Of a stretch of 21,785 nucleotides of DNA, positions 6,203 to 14,312 are shown piece by piece (the stretch's first letter is position 1; each line of letters starts with the position of its first letter). Made by a program: the position numbers and the translations under genes. Source of the stretch: a virus; the IMG/VR virus record IMGVR_UViG_3300033149_004005, positions 1 through 21,785 of that record; one strand, 5' to 3'. The notes under the pieces are model-generated. The model was not told the origin of the DNA, did no database searches, and saw only the letters and a program-made list of their open reading frames with translations.

Positions 6203-7790
6203 AACGCTGCGATTGCTGCCGGGATACGACTGCTTTCAAGATTCCGGGGGGGCTGTCTTTGACGAGGCCGCAGCCAACCATGCGGTGGGCTTTTTCGAGC
6301 ATCATCTGCGATTCTTTGAAGGCCGTTGCGCCGGCCAGCCGTTTTTGCTGGAGCCGTGGCAGCGGGCGGTTGTCGGAAATCTCTTCGGCTGGCGGATGCC
6401 GGATGGGACGCGACGCTATCGGCAGGTCTACCTTGGCGTTGCACGAAAGAACGGCAAGACGCCGCTGGCGGCGGGGATCATTCTCTACGTTGCCTTCTGC
6501 GACGGGGAACCCGGCGCACAGATATACTCGGCCGCCGGCGAGCGTGACCAGGCTGCATTGATCTTCCGGCATGCGGCCGGGATGGTGGACTTAAATCCAA
6601 AGCTGGCCGATCGCTGCCGCGTGTACCGGTCGTTCAAGTCGATCGAATTCGACGGCCAGACGTTTTACCGCGCGTTGACCGCGACTGCCGAGTCCAAGCA
6701 CGGACTCAACGCCCACTGCGTGGTCGTCGACGAGTTGCATGTGCAGAAGACACGCGATCTCGTCGACGCGCTGGTGACATCGACGGCCAGCCGAACGCAG
6801 CCGATCGTACTGTACACGACCACCGCCGGCTATGACCGGCACAGCATCTGTTGGGAGGTGTATCGCTACGCGATGCAGGTACGGGATGGGGTGATCGAGG
6901 ACTCGACGTTCCTGCCGGTGATTTACGAGGTGCCCGAGGACGCCGATTGGCAGGATGAGAGCCTCTGGGCCCTGGCCAACCCAAACCTCGGCGTAAGCGT
7001 CGAGTTGAGTTACCTGCGGCGTGAAGCGGCTCGGGCTAAAAAGCTGCCCGCGTACGAGAATACGTTCCGACGGCTGCACCTGAACCAGTGGGTCGAGCAG
7101 GAGCAACGATGGATCGCGATGGGCGCTTGGGACAAGTGCAACGGGCCGGTCGACCCGGAACGGCTCCGCGGCCGACCGTGTTACGCGGGACTGGATATGT
7201 CCAGTACGCGGGACCTGACGGCCTTCGTCCTGGCGTTCGACGTGGACGGAGACATTGCGGTGTTGCCGTACGCCTGGATACCGCGTGACCGGATGCACGA
7301 GCGGGTCGAGCGCGACCGGGTGCCTTACGACGCTTGGGCCCGGGCCGGGTTGATCGAGACGACACCCGGCAATGTGATCGATTATGAGCACATCAAGCGA
7401 CGCATCTTCGATATTGCCGAGCGATACGATCTCCGGCAGATTGCGATTGACCGCTGGAACGCGGCCCAGATGATCCAGGAGCTGGCGGCCGAGGGCTTGA
7501 CCGTCGTGCCATTTGGTCAAGGGTTTGCTTCAATGTCCGCCCCAAGCAAGCGGCTGGAAGAACTCGTTCTGAGCGGGCGGCTTCGGCATGGCGGGCATCC
7601 GGTTCTGCGATGGTGCATCGGCAACTGCGCCGTTGAGATCGACGCGGCCGAGAATGTCAAGCCGAGCAAGAAACGGAGCTTCGAGCGGATCGACCTGGTC
7701 GTCGCGCTCGTGATGGCCCTGGGGCTGATGATGACCGCCGAGCGCCCGAAAGAATCGATATACGAGCAGCGGGGGCTGATACAGCTATGA
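6159..7790 (+). CDS. terL: Terminase large subunit (packaging ATPase and nuclease)
   Basis: 543 residues, a normal length for HK97-type TerL. The ATPase domain shows a Walker A (GVARKNGKT, 93-101), a Walker B with catalytic glutamate (VVVDELH, D191-E192) and a coupling motif (LYTTTAG, 218-224). The RNase H-like nuclease domain shows its metal-binding acids at D346 (GLDMSSTRD), D431 (AIDRWNA) and D512 (RIDLVVAL). It uses ATP to pump DNA into the prohead through the portal and makes the terminal cuts. The ATG lies within terS and AAAGG directly abuts it, so translation probably depends on coupling to terS. It ends in an ATGA overlap with the portal gene. All key residues are intact. Confidence 0.97.
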   Translation: MATKTPTSSRASWVETLRLLPGYDCFQDSGGAVFDEAAANHAVGFFEHHLRFFEGRCAGQPFLLEPWQRAVVGNLFGWRMPDGTRRYRQVYLGVARKNGKTPLAAGIILYVAFCDGEPGAQIYSAAGERDQAALIFRHAAGMVDLNPKLADRCRVYRSFKSIEFDGQTFYRALTATAESKHGLNAHCVVVDELHVQKTRDLVDALVTSTASRTQPIVLYTTTAGYDRHSICWEVYRYAMQVRDGVIEDSTFLPVIYEVPEDADWQDESLWALANPNLGVSVELSYLRREAARAKKLPAYENTFRRLHLNQWVEQEQRWIAMGAWDKCNGPVDPERLRGRPCYAGLDMSSTRDLTAFVLAFDVDGDIAVLPYAWIPRDRMHERVERDRVPYDAWARAGLIETTPGNVIDYEHIKRRIFDIAERYDLRQIAIDRWNAAQMIQELAAEGLTVVPFGQGFASMSAPSKRLEELVLSGRLRHGGHPVLRWCIGNCAVEIDAAENVKPSKKRSFERIDLVVALVMALGLMMTAERPKESIYEQRGLIQL

Positions 7791-9286
7791 ACGCAATAAC
7801 CCGATGGCGATCTCGGCTGGCTCAGTGGATCATGCCGACCATGAGCACGACCAGCTCTACGGCGGGCTGGAGTACGCTGCTGTCCACGGATACGGCGGCC
7901 GGCGAGAGAGTGACAGCCGACACGGCCAAGCAGGTGACTGCGGTCATGGCGTGCGTCCGCGTGTTGTCCGAGGCGATAGCCTCGCTGCCGCTGGTGTTGT
8001 ATCGACGTTTGCCGAACGGCGGCAAAGAGCGCGTAGTCGATCATCCGATCCACGACGTTGTGGTCATGCGTCCGAACGGCCAGCAGACGGGTTTCGAGTT
8101 CCGCGAGATGCTTCAATCACACTTGGCCCTGCGAGGCAATGCTTACGCGCTGATCGATTGGGATTATCTCGGCCGACCTATACGGTTATGGCCTTTGCAC
8201 CCGGATCGCATCAGTGTCGAATCCGAAGGTGGGCGCGTTACGGGTTACCAGTACGCCGACCTGAACGGGCAGCGGAAACGTTATCCGGTTGAACGCATTT
8301 TGCACCTGCGGGGTCTTTCTGAGGATGGGGTCAAGGGCTTGAGCCCGGTTCAGTATGCAGCACGAGCGATCGGTGTCTCGCTGGCCACCGACAAGTTTGG
8401 CGAGAAGTTTTTTGCCAACGGGGCCCGGGCGTCGGGTGCACTGAAACATCCGGGTGTGTTGAGCGACACCGCCATCCAGCGATTGCGTCGCATGCTGGCC
8501 GAGACGATCAGCGGGCAGAACATGCTCAAGCCGTTGGTGCTCGAAGAAGGCGCCGAGTGGCAGCAGCTGTCCATCAATCCGGACGAGGCTCAGTTCCTTG
8601 AAACGCGCAAGTACCAGGTGGCGGACATCGCCAGGATATTTCGCATCCCACCACACATGATCGGTGACCTGGAGCGGGCGACGTTCAGCAACATCACGGA
8701 GCAGTCGATTGAGTTCGTGCAATACAGCTTGCTGCCGTGGTTGCGTCGCTGGGAGTTGCGGTTGAATGCGATCTTTCTGGACAATGGCCGCAAGTATTTC
8801 CTGGAGTTCCTGGTCGACGGGCTGCTGCGGGGTAAGCCGTCGGAGCGGACCGAGGCGCTGGCCAAACAGTTCATGCATGGGGCCCTGACGCTCAACGAGT
8901 GGCGGGCCATCGAGAACCGCAACCCCGTCGAGGGCGGCGATGAGCATTACGTGCCGGCGAACCTGGCCCGGCTGGGCGAGGGATCGCAGGTGCCCCAGGC
9001 GATACTCGACGACGCGGCCGAGCGGCTGTCGTCGGCGCACATTCGCGCAGCCGATCGATCCAAGCCGTACGACGCGATGCGATATGTGTCTCGTGTGCTC
9101 GACCCGATCTCCATGGCCTATCGCCAGCCGTGGGATCACAAGCTGGCGACCGAGCGTTGTCGGCTAGCCGAGCAGGTGGTGAACGACTGTCAGGAGGGTT
9201 GGGAGCAAACCATCCATCAAATCTACCGGGACATGGTCTCGGACGTACTAGGAGCGGCAAAAGATGAAATACGCACGGATATGTGA
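7787..9286 (+). CDS. Portal protein, HK97 family
   Basis: 499 residues from an ATGA start. Family signatures are strong: TAVMACVRVLSEAIASLPLV (51-70), LRGNAYALIDWDYLGRP (115-131), LWPLHPDRI (134-142), and the stretch DIARIFRIPPHMIGDLE (280-296) followed by SIEFVQYSLLPWLRRWE, which is typical of this family. A dodecameric portal forms the DNA entry channel and binds terminase and the head-tail connector. The family core ends near residue 395. About 100 further residues (RYVSRVLDPISMAYRQPWDH and beyond) form a C-terminal helical extension of unknown role. The protease gene starts inside the last 23 bases. Confidence 0.96.
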   Translation: MNAITRWRSRLAQWIMPTMSTTSSTAGWSTLLSTDTAAGERVTADTAKQVTAVMACVRVLSEAIASLPLVLYRRLPNGGKERVVDHPIHDVVVMRPNGQQTGFEFREMLQSHLALRGNAYALIDWDYLGRPIRLWPLHPDRISVESEGGRVTGYQYADLNGQRKRYPVERILHLRGLSEDGVKGLSPVQYAARAIGVSLATDKFGEKFFANGARASGALKHPGVLSDTAIQRLRRMLAETISGQNMLKPLVLEEGAEWQQLSINPDEAQFLETRKYQVADIARIFRIPPHMIGDLERATFSNITEQSIEFVQYSLLPWLRRWELRLNAIFLDNGRKYFLEFLVDGLLRGKPSERTEALAKQFMHGALTLNEWRAIENRNPVEGGDEHYVPANLARLGEGSQVPQAILDDAAERLSSAHIRAADRSKPYDAMRYVSRVLDPISMAYRQPWDHKLATERCRLAEQVVNDCQEGWEQTIHQIYRDMVSDVLGAAKDEIRTDM

Positions 9287-10139
9287 GGCGGTGTACAACA
9301 CGCCCTGGATGGTCCTTCCCGAGAAGCTGGCAACGATCGAGGCATATGTGCGGGCCAGGGTTCTCGGCAAGGCATCGGAGAGTCCGGCTGTGGCTGCGCG
9401 GGATCGGTCGACCCATCAGCGACGTGGAGTTGCGATCGTTGGTATGTACGGAACGATCCTGCCCAGGACCTACATGCTGAATCCCTTTTCCGGTGGCGTC
9501 AGCCTGGAGCAGTTCCGGCAGGACATGCGGGCCCTGGTCGACGATGAGCGCATCTCGGCGATCGTGCTCGATATCGATTCGCCGGGTGGCATGGTTGCCG
9601 GCGTCCGGGAGACCTGGGACCTGTTGATGGAAGCACGTGAACGCAAGCAGATCGTGGCAGTGGCCAACACGCTCATGGCCTCGGCGGCGTACTACCTCGG
9701 CTCGGCGGCCGGCCGCGTTGTGGCCACGCCGTCGGCGGACGTCGGCAGCATCGGGGTGGTGATGGCGCATTACGACTACAGCCGACAGCTGGACCGCGAG
9801 GGTATCACGCCGACCGTTCTGCGGTCGGGCAAATACAAGGCCGAGGGCCTGCCCGTTGAGCCGTTGAGCCAGGAGGCGCGGGAATGGGCCCAGGCCCAAC
9901 TTGATCGACTGCATGACGAGTTCGTGCGGTCCGTTGCTGCGGGTCGGGCTGTGTCCCTGACGCAGGTCCGCGAGCACTTCGGCCAGGGTCGTGTGGTCGA
10001 CGCCCAGTCGGCCCTGAAGGCCGGCATGGTCGACGAGGTCGCTACGCTGGAGTCGGTCGTCGAGCGACTGCAAGCGGGCCGCACGATCAAGTCGTGGCGC
10101 GCACGCCTCGAGGCGTTGCGTCCGCCACGGATCACATAG
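9264..10139 (+). CDS. S49 (SppA/ClpP-like) prohead maturation protease
   Basis: 291 residues, with AGGAG at 9250-9254 spaced nine bases from the ATG, which lies inside the portal gene. The fold is that of signal-peptide-peptidase-type serine proteases: VLDIDSPGGM (101-110), the nucleophile Ser140 in LMASAAYYLG, and the general-base Lys192 in RSGKYKAEG. The segment VGSIGVVMAHYDYS (160-173) is also characteristic. In HK97-like phages using this family, the protease removes the scaffold region of the capsid protein inside the prohead. Its place between portal and capsid genes supports that. A bacterial SppA is unlikely, since there is no membrane anchor. Confidence 0.95.
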   Translation: MKYARICEAVYNTPWMVLPEKLATIEAYVRARVLGKASESPAVAARDRSTHQRRGVAIVGMYGTILPRTYMLNPFSGGVSLEQFRQDMRALVDDERISAIVLDIDSPGGMVAGVRETWDLLMEARERKQIVAVANTLMASAAYYLGSAAGRVVATPSADVGSIGVVMAHYDYSRQLDREGITPTVLRSGKYKAEGLPVEPLSQEAREWAQAQLDRLHDEFVRSVAAGRAVSLTQVREHFGQGRVVDAQSALKAGMVDEVATLESVVERLQAGRTIKSWRARLEALRPPRIT

Positions 10140-10162
10140 AGCCCCTACAAGACAAGCCAGCC

Positions 10163-10194
10163 AAGGGGCGGCCGTTGCGACGGTCGCCCCTTTT
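10163..10194 (+). terminator. Hairpin plus T-tract between protease and capsid genes
   Basis: GGGGCGGCCG (10165-10174) pairs with CGGTCGCCCC (10181-10190) over ten base pairs including one G-U, with a TTGCGA loop. AA before and TTTT after (10191-10194) extend the stem. The T-run is short, so partial termination or an RNA-processing/stability element is more likely than a full stop. Confidence 0.7.
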
Positions 10195-10263
10195 GCATGC
10201 GCGGTAGCGCGTGCATCGGCACGGGCAGTCAGCAACGGAAAACACGCAATGAGGAGAAGTATC
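10195..10263 (+). promoter_or_regulatory. Capsid gene leader with small hairpin and strong Shine-Dalgarno
   Basis: A second imperfect hairpin (10196-10216, ATGCGCG against CGCGTGCAT with a two-base bulge) follows the terminator. GAGGAGAA at 10251-10258 lies seven bases before the capsid ATG. An upstream in-frame ATG at 10249 overlaps this Shine-Dalgarno sequence and is therefore rejected as the start. No convincing -35/-10 promoter is visible. Confidence 0.55.
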
Positions 10264-11637
10264 ATGGAAAACTTGAAACAGCTGGCCGACCGCCGGCGTC
10301 AGCACATCGACGCAATGGACGCGCTGGTGGCCACGGCCGAAGCGGAAGACCGCGACCTGACCGACGACGAGCAGACGCAATTCGACGAGCACCAGGCGGC
10401 GGTCAAGCAGCTGGACCGTCGGATGGAGCGGATGCTGGCGGTCCAGGAGGTCAAGGAGCAGTCGAACGAGGTGGTCGACCCGATCGATCCGCCGCCCTCG
10501 GCGGCGCCGATCAGGGAGAGCCGGCCAACGGTTCTGCCGGCCACGGCTCACCGGTACGGTGGGCTAGCGATCTTCAACACGCCGGATCGGGCCGAGACGG
10601 CCTACAAGCAGGGTATGCTGATGCTGGCCTCGTTGGGCCGGCCCGAGGCAGCCCGCTGGTGTCACGAGCACGGGATCGCACCCCAGTGGGTCAATTTCGC
10701 CGTCCACGAGGAAGGCAATAATGCGACCGGCGGATACATGGTCCTGCCCGAATTCGACCGCGAGGTTATCAAACTGGAACTCCAGTACGGGGCGTTTTTG
10801 GCCAACGCACGTCGGGTGCCGATGAGCAGCGACAGAATGCTCCGCGTCAAGAAGGAGGGCGGCCTGACGGCCTACGCGATCGGCGAAAGCGACCAGATCA
10901 CCGAGAGTACGAGTGATTGGAGCCAGAAGGAGCTGATCGCGAAGAGCTGGGGCGTCCTGACGCGGATCAGCAACGAGTTGGCGGCCGACACCGTCATCAG
11001 CCTGATGGACGAACTGGCTCAGGATGTGGCCCTGGCGATGGCCCAGAAGATCGACGAATGCGGCTTCAACGGCGACGGCACGTCGACCTACCACGGCATC
11101 TTGGGGGTCAGGCAGCGGCTGAGCGACGTCAACGGCGCCGACGACGGCGGCGGCTTGGTGCTCGGCTCGGGTAACGCCTGGAGCGAGCTGACCCTGGCGA
11201 ACTTCCACAGCGTGCTGGCGCGAACGCCGACCTACGGCAAGTATGGCGGCAAGTGGTTCTGCTCTCCGGCGTTTTACGAGTCGGTCATGGTGAAGCTGCA
11301 GATCGCCGCGGGCGGCAACACGCGCAACGACATCTCGCAGGGAGGGCTCGGCGAGTTTCTGGGCTATCCCGTCCTTGGTGTTGAAGTAATGCCTACCAGT
11401 GAGGCCAACAGCCAGATTTGCTGCCTGTTCGGCAATCTGGTCAAGGCGGCCGATTTCGGAGATCGCCAAGCCTCGACCTTTGCGGCTTCCGAGCACGCGA
11501 CGGTTGGCGGCGAGAGCGTTTTCGAGCGCAACCAGATCGCGCTGCGATGGACCGAGCGATGGGATATCAACGTTCACAGCATCGGCACGTCGAGCGCAGC
11601 CGGCCCGATTGTCGGCCTGATCACCGCAGCCTCGTAA
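10264..11637 (+). CDS. Major capsid protein, HK97 fold
   Basis: 457 residues. Residues 1-65 are a charged coiled coil (LADRRRQHIDAMDALVAT, LTDDEQTQFDEHQAAVKQLD), the delta or scaffold domain typical of HK97-type capsid proteins. A Pro-rich linker at about 73-90 probably holds the cleavage site for the S49 protease upstream. From about residue 150 the HK97 core is clear: TGGYMVLPEFDREVI (155-169), RVPMSSDRMLRVKK, then LLTRISNELAADT-type E-loop and spine-helix sequence and GDGTSTYHGILG. It builds the icosahedral shell. No HK97-like cross-linking Lys/Asn pair can be assigned by eye. Base composition is GC-rich compared with the beta-helix gene (38 of 60 versus 25 of 60 bases in one sampled line each). 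Confidence 0.95.
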   Translation: MENLKQLADRRRQHIDAMDALVATAEAEDRDLTDDEQTQFDEHQAAVKQLDRRMERMLAVQEVKEQSNEVVDPIDPPPSAAPIRESRPTVLPATAHRYGGLAIFNTPDRAETAYKQGMLMLASLGRPEAARWCHEHGIAPQWVNFAVHEEGNNATGGYMVLPEFDREVIKLELQYGAFLANARRVPMSSDRMLRVKKEGGLTAYAIGESDQITESTSDWSQKELIAKSWGVLTRISNELAADTVISLMDELAQDVALAMAQKIDECGFNGDGTSTYHGILGVRQRLSDVNGADDGGGLVLGSGNAWSELTLANFHSVLARTPTYGKYGGKWFCSPAFYESVMVKLQIAAGGNTRNDISQGGLGEFLGYPVLGVEVMPTSEANSQICCLFGNLVKAADFGDRQASTFAASEHATVGGESVFERNQIALRWTERWDINVHSIGTSSAAGPIVGLITAAS

Positions 11638-11654
11638 CAGGAAGGAGATGAACC

Positions 11655-12155
11655 ATGAATCCGAGTGACAAATGTGCGGTAGTCGCGATGCCGCCGGCGA
11701 CGTGCGCGACGAACGCGACGCAGTCGATGGTCTTCGAGACGCCAGGCTACGGCCGGGCCCTCGTCGCCGTGGACGTTGGCACGCATGCCACAAACGGAGA
11801 GTCCATCGGGACGCTGAAGTTCTCCGAGTCGGATACGTCGACGGCGATCAGCAGCATGACGGACATCGCCGCCCTGACCGGCGGGACGCAGACGAGTTCC
11901 AGTGTCGGCTTCGTGATCCCCGGCGCCGATGAGCTCGGCCCCGGTGCCGCCCTGGTGTTCAACATCGACTTGACGAAGCGCAAGAAGTATCTGGCGCTGC
12001 AGATCACGCCGGGCACGACGACGATGAACATCGGGGCTGTGGCGCTGCTGAATCAGCCGCAGCACACGAGCGCCGAGACGGCCTCGGAGAAGTCGGCCGT
12101 CACGAACTACGCCAACACCAACGCCACGAACTGCGCCCTCGTGGTCACCGCGTAG
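11655..12155 (+). CDS. Candidate capsid decoration or stabilisation protein
   Basis: 166 residues with an excellent Shine-Dalgarno (AGGAAGGAG) just before the ATG and directly after the capsid gene. It is rich in Ala, Thr and Ser with beta-strand-like segments (GRALVAVDVGTHATNG, KKYLALQITPGTTTMNIGAV). It has no catalytic motif, signal peptide or membrane segment. Genes in this position often encode head decoration proteins, and the strong ribosome-binding site fits a high-copy virion protein. The role is inferred from position and composition; I cannot match it to a named family. Confidence 0.7.
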   Translation: MNPSDKCAVVAMPPATCATNATQSMVFETPGYGRALVAVDVGTHATNGESIGTLKFSESDTSTAISSMTDIAALTGGTQTSSSVGFVIPGADELGPGAALVFNIDLTKRKKYLALQITPGTTTMNIGAVALLNQPQHTSAETASEKSAVTNYANTNATNCALVVTA

Positions 12156-12163
12156 CCAACCGG

Positions 12164-12246
12164 TCCTGTCTGGTCGGCCCCGCTCGGTCTCGTGCCGGCG
12201 GGGCTCGACCGACCGGGCCACGACAATCCCAGACCAGACAGGAGAA
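12164..12246 (+). promoter_or_regulatory. Long inverted repeat enclosing the Shine-Dalgarno of the next gene
   Basis: TCCTGTCTGGTC (12164-12175) is perfectly complementary to GACCAGACAGGA (12232-12243). Within it GCCCCGC (12177-12183) pairs with GCGGGGC (12198-12204). The right outer arm contains most of the AGGAG (12240-12244) used by the ATG at 12252, so the folded RNA would hide the ribosome-binding site. No T-run follows, so it is not a terminator. Confidence 0.7.
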
Positions 12247-12251
12247 AATCA

Positions 12252-13454
12252 ATGAAGCTGAACCTCGGCAGCGGCGAGCAGATGATCGAGGGCTACGTGC
12301 CCTACGACGTGAAGCTTGGTCGCGAAGCCTATCCATTGGATGTGCCCGACGATTCGGTCGATGAGATCCGTGCCTCGCATGTGCTGGAGCACTTCTCACA
12401 CCGCGAGGTCTACTGGGTCGTCAAGCACTGGGTGAACAAGCTCAAGCCGGGCGGTATCCTGAAGATCGCCGTGCCGGACTTCGGCAAGCTCGCTCACTCC
12501 TATGTTTCCGGGGAAAACACGGAGGTGTGCCTGTATGTGATGGGCGGACAGGTGGACGACGACGACATCCACCGCTGCATCTTCGACGAATCGTCCCTGC
12601 GTCAGGTGATGGAGCGGGCCGGCCTGGACGACATCCAGCCGTGGGAATCGGAGATCGAGGATGCCGCGGCCCTGCCGATCTCGCTGAATCTGATGGGCCG
12701 CAAGCGGGCGGACGCCAAGCATGAGGTCTCGATCAAGGCGGTGATGAGCATGCCGCGGTTGGCGTTCACCGACAACATCTTCACGGCCGTAGGCGTCCTG
12801 CATCCGCTCGGGATCACCTTGGAGTGGGGCACCGGCGTATTCTGGGGCCAGGTGCTCGAGCGGCTGATGACCACGCACCTGCACGACGGCACCGAGTTTA
12901 TCCTGACGTTGGACTACGACACGTGGTTCCGTCGCGAGCACGTGCTGCGGTTGTGCCAGCTGATGGCGGCCCACCCGGAGGCCGACGCGATTTTCCCGAT
13001 GCAGGTCCAGCGGCAGCGCGACCTGGTTATGGCCGGCCGTGCCGACGGCGAGGGCGGTGTGCGGGTATCCTACACCGAGCAAGAGTTGGCCGCCGACCTG
13101 ATCCCAGCCGCAACGGGGCATTTCGGGTTGACGCTGATCCGGGTCGAGGCGCTGCGTGGGCTGCCGCATCCCTGGTTCCACTCGCAGCCCAATCCGCAGG
13201 GTCGGTGGGACTTCGGCCGGATCGACGAGGACATCTGGTTCTGGCAGCATTTCCGCAACCACGATCGTCGGGCGTTCCTGGCGCCTGGCGTGCGGATCGG
13301 GCACATGGAGCTGATGTGCACGTTCCCGACGTTCGATGGGACCGGCCGGTGCGTGCCGGCCCACGTGCACATCGATCAAGCCAACCGTGGCGAGGTACCG
13401 CCGGGAGGCATCCCCAATGCTGAAATGGAAAGTAATCACGGCGCCGACGACTGA
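12252..13454 (+). CDS. Methyltransferase-glycosyltransferase fusion
   Basis: 400 residues from the ATG behind AGGAG; an in-frame upstream GTG falls in the hairpin and is rejected. Residues 1-155 form a predicted SAM-dependent methyltransferase of the COG4627 type: motif I LNLGSGEQ (3-10), VPDDSVDEIRASHVLEHF (31-48) and LKPGGILKIAVPDF (64-77). Residues about 160-370 look like a GT-A glycosyltransferase: FILTLDYDTWF with a DxD at 221-223, DAIFPMQVQRQ (245-255), DEDIWFWQHF (325-334) and a late His351 in VRIGHMEL. It could glycosylate or methylate a virion protein or a glycan. Glycosyltransferases within structural operons are known in phages whose capsid and tail proteins are glycosylated. Substrate and donor are unknown. 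Its 3' end overlaps the connector gene by 38 bases. Confidence 0.82.
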   Translation: MKLNLGSGEQMIEGYVPYDVKLGREAYPLDVPDDSVDEIRASHVLEHFSHREVYWVVKHWVNKLKPGGILKIAVPDFGKLAHSYVSGENTEVCLYVMGGQVDDDDIHRCIFDESSLRQVMERAGLDDIQPWESEIEDAAALPISLNLMGRKRADAKHEVSIKAVMSMPRLAFTDNIFTAVGVLHPLGITLEWGTGVFWGQVLERLMTTHLHDGTEFILTLDYDTWFRREHVLRLCQLMAAHPEADAIFPMQVQRQRDLVMAGRADGEGGVRVSYTEQELAADLIPAATGHFGLTLIRVEALRGLPHPWFHSQPNPQGRWDFGRIDEDIWFWQHFRNHDRRAFLAPGVRIGHMELMCTFPTFDGTGRCVPAHVHIDQANRGEVPPGGIPNAEMESNHGADD

Positions 13455-13998
13455 CCCGATCACCGTCGAGGACGCCAAGCGACATATGCGAGTCGATGCG
13501 GACGACGATGACGAGTACATCAAGTCCCTGATCGAGATGGCGACGCAGTGGTGCGAGCGCATTCAGGGTCGGGCGTACATCACGCAGACGCTGATGAGCA
13601 AGTGTGACGCCTTCCCCGAGTATTTCCTGCTGCCGCGGCCGCCCCTGCAATCCGTCACGTCGATCACATACGTCGACCAGAATGGTGATACGCAGACGGT
13701 GGACACCAGCATCTATGTGGTCGACACGCACAGCGAGCCGGGGCGTGTGACGTTGGCCTACGATGAGGAATGGCCCTACGACGTGCGGGCGATCGAGAAC
13801 GCCGTGGCCATCACCTATGTTGCGGGCTACGGCGGCCCGGCCGACGTGCCGGAGCGGATCAAGCACGCGATCCGCCTGCTCGTGTCGCACATGTACGAGC
13901 ACCGGGAGCCCATCGTCCTCAATGCCACCCCGTCTACTGTCCCGATGAGCATCCGTGACCTGCTCGGCGTGGACCGTATCTGGGATGCTCCGCTATGA
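13417..13998 (+). CDS. Head-tail connector (gp6-like) protein
   Basis: 193 residues from the ATG at 13417, which is preceded by GGGAGG at 13403-13408; a longer in-frame reading upstream only shadows the fusion gene. The pattern ITVEDAKRHMRVDADDDDEY, ATQWCERIQGRAYITQT, LPRPPLQSVTSITY and VPERIKHAIRLLVSHMYEHR is the usual connector signature (HK97 gp6 / phiE125 gp8 type). Such proteins form a ring under the portal and prepare the head for tail joining. It ends with an ATGA overlap onto the head-closure gene, matching the standard gene order. Confidence 0.92.
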   Translation: MLKWKVITAPTTDPITVEDAKRHMRVDADDDDEYIKSLIEMATQWCERIQGRAYITQTLMSKCDAFPEYFLLPRPPLQSVTSITYVDQNGDTQTVDTSIYVVDTHSEPGRVTLAYDEEWPYDVRAIENAVAITYVAGYGGPADVPERIKHAIRLLVSHMYEHREPIVLNATPSTVPMSIRDLLGVDRIWDAPL

Positions 13999-14312
13999 GA
14001 GCTGGCCGACTGAGACATCGCGTTGATCTGCAGCACGTCACGGAGACGCAGGACAGCACGGGTGATCCTGTGCGCAGCTACAGCACTTACGCGACGGTCT
14101 GGGCGTCGATCGAGCCCGTCTCGGGACGCGAATATTATGCCGCCCAGCAGGCCGGCGCCGTCCGGCAGCACAAGATCGTGATTCGAAGCAGGAGAGATGT
14201 CGCGCCGACCGATCGCGTCATGTTTGGTAGCCGAATCTTTGAGGTCGAAGCCGTGCTTCACCCGGCCGAGCGCAACATCGAGACGCACTTGATGTGCAAG
14301 GAGCTGGTGTGA
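13995..14312 (+). CDS. Head closure (head-tail joining) protein
   Basis: 105 residues from an ATGA start. The sequence RAGRLRHRVDLQH, followed by WASIEPVSGREYYAAQQ, RSRRDVAPTDRVMFGSRIFE and a closing LMCKELV, is the SPP1 gp16-like / Phage_H_T_join pattern at normal length. It closes the DNA exit after packaging and provides the tail docking surface. It ends in a TGATG overlap with the next gene. Confidence 0.92.
   Translation: MRAGRLRHRVDLQHVTETQDSTGDPVRSYSTYATVWASIEPVSGREYYAAQQAGAVRQHKIVIRSRRDVAPTDRVMFGSRIFEVEAVLHPAERNIETHLMCKELV

Noticed and set aside
6591-7520. Reverse-strand open frame opposite terL
   Set aside because: Mirrors the codon pattern of terL, which has intact Walker and nuclease motifs.
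8892-10265. Long reverse-strand open frame (457 codons) opposite portal and protease
   Set aside because: It is antisense to genes with clear catalytic and family motifs. Its translation is low-complexity, rich in Arg, His and Pro, with no domain. It is a by-product of GC-rich third positions.
10564-11793. Reverse-strand open frame opposite the capsid gene
   Set aside because: Antisense to a clear HK97 capsid protein; the translation lacks recognisable structure.
12164-12246. Rho-independent terminator before the fusion gene
   Set aside because: No T-run follows the stem. The right arm instead contains the Shine-Dalgarno of the next gene.
12192-12251. GTG start for the fusion protein inside the hairpin
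   Set aside because: The added residues are low-complexity and precede the methyltransferase motif I region; the ATG at 12252 has AGGAG at correct spacing.
12396-13562. Long reverse-strand open frame (388 codons) opposite the fusion gene
   Set aside because: Antisense shadow of a gene with strong methyltransferase and glycosyltransferase motifs; no ribosome-binding site or family signature.
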